Assembly (NCBI GenBank): GCA_002189035.1
Contig: CM007992.1
Location: forward strand, 3,224,001-3,288,000
Length of the DNA stretch: 64,000 nucleotides
Direction: 5' to 3'
From: Utricularia gibba
Lineage: Eukaryota > Streptophyta > Magnoliopsida > Lamiales > Lentibulariaceae
Shown here: positions 47,301 to 60,130 of the stretch, one piece after another
Layout of the letters: every line of letters begins with the position of its first letter
Position numbering within the stretch: position 1 is the stretch's first letter
Made by a program: the position numbers and the translations under genes
Notes under the pieces: generated by a model
The model's database searches: none
What the model was told of the DNA's origin: nothing
Seen by the model: only the letters and a program-made list of their open reading frames with translations

Positions 47301-49177
47301 CTTCAAAAAACACGACTGGGAGAAAGAGGAAGCAACCTGTATCGTCTTCTGGCCCTGCCAATAGCTCGGGAACAGCAAACACGGCTGGCCCATCTCCAAG
47401 TTCTGCTCCATCAACTCCCTCAAATCACACTGCAGGGGACGCTATGTCAGTCCCAACGTTGCCACACAATGGGGCAGCTTCCAAACCAATGATGATGTTT
47501 GGAGCTGATAACAGTAGTTCCCTTGCATCACCAGCGAACCCATTGGTAAGTAAAGTCTTGTTATCCCATGCAAATCCCAGTCCAGTTTATGTGGAGTGCT
47601 TGCTTCTCAGCCATCTGCTTTGACAGTGGGATGAAAAAAGTCTCGTTGAAGCCAATATGGATCAGTTTGTGGATGATGTTGAAGATAATGTAGAGTCTTT
47701 TCTATCACATGATGATGCTGATCCTCGAGATGCTGCTGGCCGATGTATGGATGTGAGCAAGGGTATGCACTGAGCTTTCTGCAACCCTGTGAATCTGCAA
47801 TGCTGTACTGACTGAGCAACATATTTGATTCTGTGGCATATTCATTCAGGGTTCTCGTTTGCTGAGGTGAACTTCGTTCGGGCAAGTGGTAGTAAAGTTT
47901 CATGCTGCCACTTCTCTTCGGATGGGAAGTTGCTTGCCAGCGGTGGCCATGACAAAAAGGTGAGTTCCAGGAACCAGAAGAATCACATGTTTTCTCTCTT
48001 GATTCCAAGAAGATCACTGTTTATCTGATGCTGGCAGGTGGCTTTATGGCATACAGAGACTCTGAAGCCCAAAGCTACACTTGAGGAGCACACATCACTC
48101 ATTACTGATCTTCGATTCAGTCCTAGCATGACTCGCCTCGCCACATCATCTTTCGACAAAACCGTCCGTGTCTGGGATGCTGATAATGTTAGTGAACCTA
48201 ATGCCTGTGCAGCGGCAACGGCCCTTGTTTTCTTGAATAGTGTTCTCACATGGAAAGCCTATCACTAATAGATTTCCCTGCTCACTTGGTGTTTTTGAGA
48301 GCAGCCTGGCTACTCTCTCCGTACCTTCACAGGGCATTCTGCTGGTGTAATGTCTGTGGACTTCCACCCCAACAAAGAAGATCTGATTTGCTCATGTGAT
48401 GGAGATGGTGAGGTTCGCTACTGGAGTATCAACAACGGAAGTTGCACCAGAGTTTTCAAGGTACAAATTGCAAAACAGGAACGTACCTCGACCAACATCA
48501 GTGTCCTGTTCCAATGTTAATGACTTTTTTTCCACTTTCACTTCAGGGTGGTACAGCTCAGGTAAGATTCCAACCCAGGATCGGAAGATATCTCGCTGCT
48601 GTAGCTGAGAATGTTGTGTCGATACTCGATTCTGAGACACAGGCGTGTAGACACTCGTTAAAGGTTGCTTCTCCTTCTCATCAGGACTTGTAGTTGCTAC
48701 ATTCTGTAATAAAGATGACCATATCTGCTTGCTTCTGGCTTTCAGGGACATACCAAACTGATTCACTCTGTTTGCTGGGATCCCACCGGGGAGCTACTAG
48801 CATCAGTCAGTGAGGATTCAGTTCGGGTGTGGACGATGAGGAACGGCAATGACGAAGGCGAATGCTTACATGAACTCCGGTGCAACGGCAACAAGTTCCA
48901 CTCTTGTGTTTTTCATCCCACATACCCATCTTTGCTCGTCATTGGCTGCTTCCAGGCAAGATCTCTCATCTAGTTGCAATAAAAAATGCCATCAACAAGC
49001 GCATTCTAACATCAATGAGTCAACACTTGGCAGTCTCTGGAGCTGTGGAACATGACAGAGAACAAGACAATGACACTCCCTGCACACGATGGACTGATCG
49101 CATCATTAGGCGTCTCAACTGCAGCTGGCCTCATCGCTTCTGCAAGCCATGATAAAACCATCAAACTTTGGAAGTGA
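44385..49177 (+). CDS. LUG: Transcriptional co-repressor LEUNIG (LUFS domain, poly-Q, WD40)
   Basis: Eighteen coding exons: 44385-44416, 44760-44857, 44962-45071, 45226-45591, 45664-45752, 45852-45930, 46005-46080, 46233-46282, 46581-46895, 46986-47189, 47300-47545, 47627-47762, 47850-47959, 48038-48187, 48305-48460, 48547-48663, 48746-48955 and 49034-49177; 895 residues (Arabidopsis about 930). Groucho/Tup1-like nuclear co-repressor that binds SEUSS and represses AGAMOUS in flowers. The N-terminal LUFS domain ([32 protein letters not shown]-like [15 protein letters not shown]) mediates SEUSS binding; glutamine-rich blocks follow in exons 4 and 10. The [22 protein letters not shown] block precedes about seven WD40 repeats ending in IKLWK. 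It is LEUNIG rather than LEUNIG_HOMOLOG by these blocks. Introns 10 and 17 begin with GC. Confidence 0.95.
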
Positions 49178-49837
49178 ATTCAGATTCAGCCCCTTGTACC
49201 TGGTGCTTTCCTGTATGTTGATCCCAACTTTTCAACCGCTTTCTTTCTTCGTTAGTGGTAGCAGCACTTCTGGCTTCTGTAGTGGAGACGTTTGTAGTTT
49301 TTGAAAAACTAGTTGCCCTTTATTTCGCTAATCTGAAAGTAATTCTTTTGTGTGAATTTCACACAGCGGACAAGACCTGGACTTCAAATATAATACTTGC
49401 GAAAGTTAGAGAGAATCATTTCTCCCTTCGATGCTAAAAACATCGAAGCTCTCGTAGCAACTCTTTTGAAGCCCTGGAGCTCCATCCTTAACCTGTTGCA
49501 ATTTTTCAGTACCTGGAATTCACTTGAAGCTTGCAGATTTCTAGCTAAACAGTGGAGCTTGCAAAAACATCAAGAAAAATAAAATCAAAAACCAAAATAG
49601 ATGCATGCTATAACTGAACAGAGCATATCAATATGCCCCATGCTGATTGGAAGCATGGCTTTTATGAGATCTCATCAACAGCTAATGGAAATCGAAGACA
49701 TAGTTCTCAGGCTACTGTCCTTATTTGAGTTTCAGAGACAACAATATTAAAAGCCTTGCTCCATGGTGGCTTAGATTTCCATATCAGGAGCGAATAGAAA
49801 AAGGCAAAAACTTTCAGGATGTCATCGGGAGGGATGT
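49178..49837. other. Convergent 3' flanks of LEUNIG and QCR10
   Basis: Holds the 3' UTRs of both genes. No further gene is seen. Confidence 0.5.
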
Positions 49838-50321
49838 TCACTTATCCTCTTGCACAGGCTTCTCGAAAAATGTCTTCCTAATCCAATCGAAAGGCTGTGA
49901 ACAACACATGAAAAAACACAAGAAATTAGAGCACACTTCGTTTGCAACAAACATAAAGGTATGAACACCATAATATACTTCCTCGGTGCAGACCGATTTT
50001 TTCATGCACATCCCCTAAAAAATTAAATTTTCCATCCCTAGTCTAAAACTGCATTCGGCGACAATTCATCCAGAAATCCACAACAATCGCAGCAGGTACA
50101 CACGCAGGCCATCTCACAGCCTTCGAAAATAAAAATTCAGAACACTCTAAAGACCCAAGATATATATCCGCGCACATGAGGAAAAAAACGAGGCGGATCA
50201 CCTGAACAAGATAGAGCCCTGCAGTCCCCGCGGCGATGCCCCAGGTCGCGGCGGCCTGAATATCTCCAGCTTGCAGCCGGCCCGGAATCAACTTCAGTAA
50301 TCCAGATCTGGGTGTAGGCAT
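49838..50321 (-). CDS. QCR10: Cytochrome b-c1 complex subunit 10 (QCR10-like, complex III)
   Basis: Two exons: 50202-50321 and 49838-49894, encoding 58 residues, about the length of the Arabidopsis 6.7-kDa subunit At2g40765. The first exon has a basic start (SGLLKLIPGRLQ), then GDIQAAATWGIAAGTAGLYLVQ, the single membrane helix. The second carries PFDWIRKTFFEKP and the charged end. This accessory subunit sits at the edge of mitochondrial complex III in the inner membrane. The gene is too short to be found by length alone, but both exons match the family in order and join in phase 0. Confidence 0.92.
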
Positions 50322-50524
50322 TCTCCGATTTCTCGATTCGATTCAACACGGAATTGTTTGAAAACCGTATTGTTCTTTACCGTCAACTTGCAGTTTTTGT
50401 ACCAAAATTTAAAAAAAAAAAAAAAAACCAAAAGGAGCCCAGTTTAAGCCCAAACTCTAGGCCCATAAAAATAAATATTTTTTAATTAAAAGATTTAAAA
50501 GAATACAAAATACTGGCTTCAGTT

Positions 50525-53500
50525 TTAACTGTCGGAATCTGTCAAGACTGGAGTCTCCAGTTCTTCCATCCGTGCTGAAGCAAACGACTCCTGAGTCTCA
50601 ACACTCGAGAGAGACGATGGGGAGTCATCGGACTCAGAGATAACCTCATCCCCCAAGATAATGTGTTCGTCGTCGTCGTCTTCGTCGTCCTCCGATATAT
50701 CCGAGCCAGAGCCTCCGTTGAGGAGCTTGTTTATGGCTCCTTTTGCAGCTTCCATGAACCATTCGTCCTCCCGGAGGGAACTTACAAGAATATGCAAGGT
50801 CTGGACTGTTAGAGGAGCTTGGTTGTTGCAAGAATAAGAGAAGATAAGTTTTTCTTTTTTTGGTTACCTCTGTGGGTCTATTCCCCGGGCTGAGAATGCT
50901 TTGATGGCACGGGCGATTATGCCTGATGATATCTTGTGTACGTTTCTCGAGGGGTAGCCGGCAAAGCGGGCGATTTCAACGGTGAAGTGCATGTCAAGAA
51001 CCAACTGCAAGTGCAAGGTAATTGAGGGATCATTTATTGGAAACATTATGGATTGCAGAAAAGCAGATGATTCAGGATATATTTAGTGGTGTTTGAAAGT
51101 GGTGAAAAGGAAAGAACCTGCTGTAGCCCAAGAGGGCGAAGGGGAACTGAACTGTTCTCAAGGACATCCCAGAATTCCTGCTCATCCGAGAGCCATATGA
51201 CCACGGTTTCCATAAGCCGAGCAAGTAGAACTTTCTGTATTTTTTCTCTTCCAAGTAGCACATCTCCAGCAACTGTAGCAAGTTGCTCCAGCTTCCCGAA
51301 TAGCGCCTGTAAAATGGGTATCGATCAAAAGGCATCAGACTTTGTATGTGTGCACACAAGATAGAATGAGGTGCGGGAAGGATGTACAATACCTGGAATG
51401 GGAGAGAGGGAAAAGGGTCAGAATCCCATATCAAATCCTGTTCTTTACCGCCTAAATATATCTGGGCATCGAGTTTAGTCTCCCCATCTCTTGAATAAAT
51501 AAAACTCAATACATATTGCCGGCAAAAATGATCCCTGAGTTTGTCCAGGGAGTGCTGAAGCTGGCGCCTCCATTCCTTAGGATCAAGGGAAATGCTCACA
51601 GGAGGCAATAAATTATCAGAGAGATCATTTCCAGCTTCCTTGCTTTCATTCAAGACATTCCATATTCGAGAAACCACCATAGGCAATAATTCCTCCGCAA
51701 TGGTGAAAGCAGTGCCCAACAATGCAAGCTGCTGGGCATCAGTCTCTGCTTTAAAAGGCACCGGATCCTTCAGCTCCATTAGATTATCATCCTCGGTTGC
51801 GCCAGTTAAGGATCTTCTCAAGATGTCAATATAGTTATCAAAAAGAAGCGAAATTCTGGTCAGTACGTTCCCTCCAAAATGCAGGATGGCCAACCGGGAA
51901 AGCTGGTCGATTATCTCCTGGAAACATGAGCAGCAACAGCAAAATCTCAGGGGCTTGTCTAATCTCATGCAAGAAGATAGTCTACTAGTGAAAATTGGCA
52001 TGAAAAATATACATGAAGTAGAAAAATAGAAAAGAAACCACGAAGACAAAAATAATTAAAAATCCAATGATGATATTAGGTGATAAACAGATGCCAATAA
52101 AAAAAAGTAACAAAAAGGTTGCACCTTCACAACAAAGATAAATCTCATTCCACCATCAACATGTGTCCTATCAGATGATTTCACCAAAGCAGAAAGTGGA
52201 GAAGCGAAACGAGGTGACAAAGGCATGCTCTCTTCAGTTCCTTCCAAATCAAGAACCCTTTTTCTGGCACGTCTGAAATTTAATTCCAGAACTTCTTCAA
52301 CATATGGCTGCAACAGCACCAGAAGTAACTTTTTCAGCTTCAGACCTTGTGCTTCCAATGCAGAGCAGTGATTAAGTGTCGCCTGAACACACACACATAC
52401 TGCACGTAAAGCAGAAGAAGTCTCCGGGGTGGTGCATTTTCTATTACCAATCTCACGAGAGATTCAATTTCCCACTCTGCCCATTGAACAATTTTATTGC
52501 TATACACAGGATTATCACCAAACATGCGACCAGAGTCCCTTGATGCTGATGAAATCATACTGAAAACAAGGTTAGACAATGTGGCTGAATAGGTTTCAGG
52601 AAAGCAAGGGCATATAGCAAGAAAGTCTTCAATGCTTCTCTGCAAATGTGAACCATAGGATTTCAAGAATATTTGATGTGCCATTGGACCTTTCCCAAGC
52701 TTTAACAAACCAGATAACGCCTTCTTCAATTCCAAAATACCAACAGATGGTTGTTGGCTGAACTCAATCAACTGATTTTCAAGCATTGATTTCCTCTCCA
52801 TAAAAGAAGACTTAAATGATGAGCATTCATCAGCATCAACTGTTTGTTTCAGTTCCAAGTTATTCCGCTCCTCAGACTCAATTGCATCTATTGCTTCCTC
52901 TATTTTATGCTCTGCTAAAAGGACATCAACATGCTCCAGGAATTGGATCCTGCGATTCTCTTTTTCATTTGGTAAAATAATGTCAGTTTCAGGAGCCTGA
53001 GAATCATCATTGGCTTGCAAAACATCACCCACAGCATGACTCCAACGTTCCAGTTCATGGAATACGCCCGTAAGTATATCCTGCACCAAAATTCCTTGCG
53101 CAGATATGTGCTTTTGAAGCTCCCTTAACTCGTGTTTCATCTCAACCACCTCAACTGGTAACCTTCAGTTTTGTTTGCAAAAATAAGAAAACCATTTGAA
53201 AAAGGAAAAGATCAACCAAAACAGAGAGCTGAGTGCAAGAAAAATTTATGACAGTTACACGGATGTAAGTAAATGGCTTTATAAATAATTTCAACAAATC
53301 CAGAACACGGAAAACAAGCTAAAATCTTATATCCGCATTCTCAGGTAATGATCCATTTTCACACTTAGAGAAAACTTCGCCCCTACCTCATGAATGCCAT
53401 GTACTTCGTGCGTGTATTGCTGCACAAGTTCTCCACTGCATCTTTCAGATCCAAAAGCTCAAAGCATATCTTTCTGATGCCCTGCGAGAAAATAATATTG

Positions 53501-53916
53501 TAGGGGCAACACACAGAACCTCAGAAACTAACGAAATTGATGCGAATTTGCAACGGTCGACTAGTATCTATTGTTGGGCAAGTGCACAGAAAATCTCAGT
53601 TTCACTACAGCATTTACAAAAGCAAATTATGCGCACATCTAAGCGTTCCTTCCCAACTATGCATACATAAGCAACAGTGCAAATCATCATGAAACCAGAA
53701 CCTAAACCTACAAACGCACGAGAAGAGCTCGTATCAGAGAAAAAATGGCATATACACAAACCCAAAAAAAATGTAATTATTGAGCATCTTTTCTTATCAG
53801 AAGTTCCCATTTGTAACCTTCTCAGTTTTGGACTGGTAAATAGTGTCGATTTTGGACTGAGGTGTGACACTTTCCATGGAAGGGAAGTCTTCCTCTTCTT
53901 CGCTACTCTCCACCAT
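50525..53916 (-). CDS. EXO84C: Exocyst complex component EXO84C, with apparent 1-nt frameshift
   Basis: Seven exons: 53818-53916, 53387-53481, 52125-53162, 51393-51917, 51118-51306, 50868-51004 and 50525-50780; about 779 residues if the frame is restored. It is the Arabidopsis At1g10180 type: [88 protein letters not shown], and an acidic DE/S-rich tail. Exo84 is one of eight subunits of the complex that tethers secretory vesicles to the plasma membrane. In exon 3, reading switches by one base between ENAPP and ETSSALRA, at the GGGG run 52426-52429 (CCCC on the coding strand). Five Cs would keep the frame, and the exon is one base short of the length its phases require. This is either a true mutation or a homopolymer error. 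A 65-nt intron at 52383-52447 is a weaker alternative. Confidence 0.85.
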
Positions 53917-54983
53917 TCTAGTCCTCTGTTGCCCCATCCACTCCAATTACTGCAAGAGTTAAACTACCCAAGGAAAAAGACAGCAAACAAAAGCAAAACC
54001 AGCACTTTCTTCTTCGTGTTGCTTTCTGGCCTGTTTCAGAGCAAGGTTGGGTTCTTCAGGAACCACCAACGTCTGAATTGGTTCCTTCTTCTTGCCGTAC
54101 GGTACGGTACAACAGGCCAATTTTATTACATTGGGCCCATTACAAAGCCCAAATACCCTCATATGAGCTTGTCGGACTTTTTGTGGGCCTGATGAAATTT
54201 GGCCGAATTTTCTTTTTCATGTGTTTTTCAATAAAATAAATATATTTTCAGTTTAACAATATGAAACTGCTCTCACAGCTCAATGACTTACTACCTATAG
54301 ATCATACGATACTATGTAAATACGTAATACGTTATTACGGTAATATGATAATATTCAAATATTAAAAAATACATGATAAATATGTTTAATTCCAAAACAT
54401 TTTATAATTTTTTTATTTAATAATAATATAATTCATATATAAAAATAATAATAATAATTGACATATAATTTTAAAAAATCATATTAAACATATAATAATT
54501 GATGTTTCAATAGTTTTGAAAGTAGAATGTTACCAACCAAATAACACGTTTTTTTAATATATATTGTACAAGTATTTAAATATTGTTTGTATATTTAATA
54601 CTTTTTATATGAAATATTTTCGCAATTGGTACACCACAAGTTAATTATCATAACTTATAGGCCTCATTCCACCATTAACAATTAGATTTAATTTTGATAT
54701 CAAATATCATAATCTATCCATTTTTATATAATATCATATTTAAACGTTAATTTTTATGATTTTACGCTTTCCTATTTTAAGAAAAAAAACTCATACAAAA
54801 TTAGAAATATTACTATATTTAAACAAATTCATTTTGACATGTTTCCCAAAAAAAGTCTGATTGATATCATTCTGTTTGCACTTGTCTATTCTACCATGCT
54901 TAAATTTCAAGGCAGGCAAACTAAGGTTCAGCTATATTGTAAGCACAAAGCTGGAAAGAAGATGGGCAGGAATGGAATCAGGA
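53917..54983. other. EXO84C promoter and ZPR1 3' flank
   Basis: AT-rich from about 54200 to 54840, without exons. GGCCCA-type elements, common in plant housekeeping promoters, occur at about 54133 and 54185. Confidence 0.5.
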
Positions 54984-57900
54984 TCAAGTTTCCCCGGCCG
55001 GGTGTGCAGAAGATATGTCCATGTCGTTCAGACCAAGCTCCTCATTCTGCTCCCAGCTTCTCTCATATTCCTCAACTGTAAAGCCAACAACCCAACAAGA
55101 GAAACATCAACTTCATAGCTGCATCCCAGAAGAGATTCATGAAGTCTTACATGTTAGCTGAGTGTCATCCTTGAGTTGATCAGTCACAGGGGCCACGAAC
55201 GAATTTGCAAGAGGATCATCGATAACCAGAGACCAAGGTTCTTCCAACTTTACTAGCTATTGAAACGCCCACAAAACTTGTTGCAGGGGAATTGATACTG
55301 GGAATTTGAAGTTGGAGAAGTATGCAAAATGTCGTGTACCTTGTCGATTTTTGCTCTGAATTCCTTCCACTTGCTTTTCCGAGTATCTTCGAGGCTGTCG
55401 CCGAATGTGAACCCATGCACTCGCTCAAGACCTGCGATTTGAAGGTAGTTGGAGGGTGGCAGTTGAAAATAGCCGGAAACAACTTAAGTGGTTGAAAGGG
55501 AAGCATGCTTTCTCTACACATAGGCCTCCTTTTTTCATGTTTATTTCAGAAGAGTGAACTGTTAACCGTTTTTCCAATGCAACATACTTACTTTCACTGA
55601 TCTTGGTGATCAAGCCTTCAACAGTTGTAACAAGTCCACCTAACGTTCCAGCAGTCAGTTCCAATTCAACTTCCGGAATTTCCACAGAGGATGAATCAGA
55701 CTGCAATAATTGAGACATAACAATGTCAGGAAAAAAAAAAAGCAAAGCCCGATGCACATGAGGTCAGTGGTATCCTTTTTCATGTTTCATGGGAGCTCGA
55801 GGATTAAATCTCCAGGAGTAATGGCATGTAAGCAGTGTATTTCTCAAAGAAAAAGATTATAGAACGAAGACAATGTTACTTCAGGGTACAAAAACACGTT
55901 GTGACAAGAGTTAAAACCATGGTTGGACATCAAAAAGGAAATCAATGGCTTGCTTAAGAGATGTTAGAATAATGGCAATGAATAAAGTAGCCACTTCTGT
56001 ACCTTTATCACATCCCGGGTAAGATCTTTTATGCTCTTCACTTGAACACTTATCCTTTTACCCTTCTCAGGAATGCGTCCACCGGGTTTTACCTGGAACA
56101 TGAAACAAGGAATCACCACTCTTGGAGAATGAAATTGCAGTCACATCAAAGCAAACATAGGTAACAAGGTATGAAATGACCAAACCTCAGAATTACGGTA
56201 GCCACAGGAATCACATGAGGATGCCATCACGATAACCTCCTGGAAGTGAGGAATATCTGACTAAAGTTAAGCAAAAAAATTGACAGAATGATCTCTGTTC
56301 CTCAAGTGCACAGCTAACCCAGCGAATTTTCCAAAGTTACTGATCAAACATTTTCTAGACAGGGAATCACCGAAAGCAACAAAAAATGCATTTACACCAC
56401 AAGATAACTTTCACTAGCATTATTCAACTTCATCATATTGAAGGAAATGCAAAAAGGATACTCATGACAAACATGCGACACTCACAACTTCCAGCACAAG
56501 CTCCACAAGTTGATGGAAAAGTCATAACCTGTCCACAAAAATTATGTCAGACATGCAAAAACTGAATTCAAGAATCAGGAGTGATGAATGATACCTCTTC
56601 TGGAGGTGAATATCTAGACAACCCATCCACAATTTCTGCACTATTACTCTGTGCAATAGCTCTAAGGCAAGCTCTAGCCCCCACAGAACCATGCTGCTCT
56701 TCAATCCTTTGACTAATAGCTTGAGATCCCTCTAAATAAGTTTTTGTGCTGGCTACTTCTTTTGATTTGTCAACCAGGTACCCTAAGGCAGCTTGTTGAT
56801 CAGGGGTCCGATCATAGAACTTGATAATCAATGATGGATCAGGTGATGGCGCATTGCTGCTCAGACAAGGTTAACGTCCCTCACAAAAGCAGATAAAGTT
56901 ACCAGAATTTAAATCATATGTGCAATCCTCTTACAGATTCTCAATAAAGCTGTTTCCCGCTGGATCATCGATAATAAAGGTAAAATGCATCTCTCCAGCG
57001 ACACAAGCTCTCAACTTTGCCAAGAATGCATCTATTGCGTCAGCTGTAACAGGATCTTCTTTCTATAGAAAAAGCAAAAAGTGAAAAGTTTTAACATCGA
57101 ATAAACAAAATACATGAGAAACCCCACCTTTCTTTCTTCCTGAAGGGATTCCAGTGCATCTGCAGCTCTTGTCAGTATGCCTTCGACCTACAATTGCACA
57201 AAAAAAAAAAAAACCCATAAAATCATGAGGACAGTGCCGAAGTAGGAGATGTGTGACCTTCAGGTGCATATAGCTGAAGGCTATGACCACAAATGCAAAA
57301 TTCCAAGAATATGTTCAATTCCAAAATATATATTTGAGGGAGAACACAAGACGTGGCTGATTCATCATTCCTAATTGAAGAATAAAAAAATCCAAGAGAA
57401 AACATATTTATTTAAGAAAGATGAAGAGCGCACCGTTGACAAAGAACCTCGCTGTGACTCAGGAGGAATTTCAAAGTCCAATTCAGGAATCTGAATGGTA
57501 AGCAGAACAAAGAGGGTTACAGGTTATCAACATACCCAAGCAAGGAACAAAAAAAAAACACGCATTCAATAGTGGTTAAGGAAATCTAATACAGGATAAG
57601 CAGCCATTAATGCAAGTCAGTGAAGAGAAGCACCTTAATTGTTGCACTTTCTGATTTCACAACCTGACGAGTAAACATCTGCGCATAAAAGTCAGCCAAA
57701 AAACCCAGTTATACGAAAATTCCGTGCTGTGTGGCAAAAAATGAAGCTCTATCCAATAGTGGAGAGCTAATGAAATGAGATTTGGATCCTGAAATAGTTT
57801 TGATATTAAGCAGATTCTGTAAGACCAAAAACGGGCATATGAACAAATAATCCAGAAGATGAGATGCCCTGATTACCAGTTGATGAGTAAAAAATATATC

Positions 57901-58761
57901 AAAGAGGAAACACACCTAGTAACATTACACAAACCCACACCAGTAGGAAATCAAAGCAAGAATTAAAAACACGCTATCACACAATACTATTCAATCCCAT
58001 TATCGACGAAATACTAACATTAAGATCAAAGTTTTCAGAAGAAAACCTTCTGGTCACCTGTGGGAACATCTAGGATGTAGATGCAACCCATAGGTTGGAT
58101 TTCACCAGCAAACTGCACTTCATTGTTCCTACAAAAAAAAAATTAGGGGCAGCGGTAACAATCCCATCATTCTGTATCTTATTCCGAAATTAAAATCGAT
58201 TACCTCTCGCCACAATGTGGACATTCAAAGGCGGATAACAGTATCTGAGACAGCGAATACAAAGAATGAAGCAGAGGAACCAACAATGTATCGCACAAAA
58301 TACTATTTTTTTACGGAAAATCCATTTTTTCATCACTGTATTCAAGATATAAGGGCATTGAGAAGCTCTTGCAGATCGTTCGACTAAAATTTACCTTTCT
58401 GAAATGCGGAATAATAGTCAATAAAAACCTAGTCACACCCTGCCAACACGAGCAAAGTTAGAAACAACGGATAATACACACACAAGGGTTTTTTATTAAC
58501 AATTCCGAGACCACCAACATAGAACTAGCACCTAAGGAACAATCATTGAACTAGAAAACGAACTCCCATTCCTTTAAAAAAAACATCCGAAAACTCTGCG
58601 GCAAAAAGAAAGATAAAGAATCATACGTTCTCCCCACAACGCATGCAAAGGCTCTCGATTTCATAAAGAGGAGCATCGGAAACTTCAGCAGAAACAGCTT
58701 CAACTACTGAACCAACGTCAACTATCGGAGACGCCGTCTGGGTTGTGGAGTTCCCCTCCAT
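54984..58761 (-). CDS. ZPR1: Zinc finger protein ZPR1 (duplicated ZPR1 domain)
   Basis: Sixteen exons: 58627-58761, 58395-58439, 58204-58244, 58047-58128, 57634-57678, 57434-57490, 57128-57187, 56935-57062, 56595-56856, 56462-56528, 56186-56256, 56003-56092, 55592-55700, 55340-55431, 55151-55256 and 54984-55075; 493 residues. The first zinc finger has C39, C42, C68 and C71 (CMRC...CPHC), the second C293, C296, C322 and C325 (CGAC...CDSC). Each is followed by its double-psi beta-barrel domain with AGEIQP/KPGGRIP and the [16 protein letters not shown] box. In yeast and animals ZPR1 is a chaperone-like partner of translation factor eEF1A and moves to the nucleus on growth signals. Every intron is GT-AG and every phase closes. 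The start ATG at 58761 fits Arabidopsis; one 18 codons upstream is in frame. Confidence 0.95.
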
Positions 58762-60130
58762 TCCAGCCCAAAAAAGCTTGACAGTGGGACTGTTTACCTT
58801 CTGGTCCAACGGCACAACAGCAGTTCAGTTGAGAATGAAGGACGAATTCAAGATGTCGTCGACGAAAACCTGAATTGGGCCTTTCCGATGGGCTTGGGCC
58901 TTTACCAACGAGCTATAGATGGAGTTGCGAATTGCGATTGATTCAAAACCAAATCAGAATTGGCTGTCGACTTCAATTCTGATTTTAATTCGTAATCAAA
59001 TTTTTAAACCTTCAATCAAATTATAATCGGAATCAGAATCGGATGGTTTCGATTCGAATTTCGAACAACAGTTTTAAAAATGAAAAATGAAAATTTAATT
59101 ATGAAATAAAATAAATTTTATTTTTTAAAAAATGTAGATTAATTTCAAGGCACTTACATGAGCTCTTGCAAATACCTACAAAATGCATTTTTTTATGATT
59201 TTTTAAGCTATTAAAAAAGTTGTTAAAACTATCTAAAAATGATATTAAATGAGTGTTCTGTAAAATTTTTAAAATCTATTTCTATTTTTCAGAAGTAAAA
59301 ATATTTTTATTTTAAAATAATTTTAATTATAAAAATAATTATATCAAAAACATTTTAAAAATTATAACTACAAAAGTTATTTTTGGAAAATTAAGTATTT
59401 TATTTTTTTTATTTTTTATTTCTATTTTTCAAAAATAAAAACAATTTTCAAAAATTTTACAGAACACTACTTAAAAATAAAGAATGTTTCGTCGAAGGTA
59501 CTTAATAAATGTATCTTTTTTAAAAATATTTTTTCACTCTCATAAACGATGTTAAGGATACTTGATATCATTTAAAAATGAAATTGACGATGCATCGATT
59601 TCGAACTGTCGATTCCATCAATTTTGCACGCAGTTTACTGATTCCAATTATGTTGGACTATATCAAAACTGTATATTGATGTAACTTTGAATCGAAAATC
59701 TAGGTGTCATCATCATATCAGTCATGCGGGCCCTGGATATCATTTTTTACCAAAATTGTAAAAATAATATACCTAATATAAATAATCAATCGAACAAAAT
59801 TAATCTCTATTAATTAGAAAAATCACATTTTTATCTCCTATAAATAATTTTATTATTTTTATAAATCCATATAATTAATCCCCAAAATGTAATTAATTTT
59901 TACAAAAACTGATTAACCCATTCATTAATTCTCCTAGAGATGCGGTCCGTAACACTTTTGCCATCAAAGATACAACAAATCTTGTACATATGTGCTCAAG
60001 AATAAGCCCAAATCGCTTGGTCCCTTCCAAATCATGCTGTTGCAGGAGGAGAAAGAATTTGACAGAAACAGAGAGATGGTACCGTATAGGTGTATGCACA
60101 GATATGAATTTAGAGCTATTCCCAGAAATT
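58762..60130. other. ZPR1 promoter and AT-rich spacer
   Basis: GGGCCT and GGGCTT-like words near 58877-58895 are close to the ZPR1 start. From 59050 to 59900 it is AT-rich and without exons; 59900-60130 is probably 3' UTR of the O-fucosyltransferase-like gene. Confidence 0.5.

Noticed and set aside
50525-53149. Assignment as RINT1-like MAG2
   Set aside because: The N-terminal and C-terminal motifs match EXO84C (At1g10180), not MAG2.
54839-55081. Plus-strand reading frame over the ZPR1 3' end
   Set aside because: It overlaps the last ZPR1 exon on the opposite strand and shows no family similarity.
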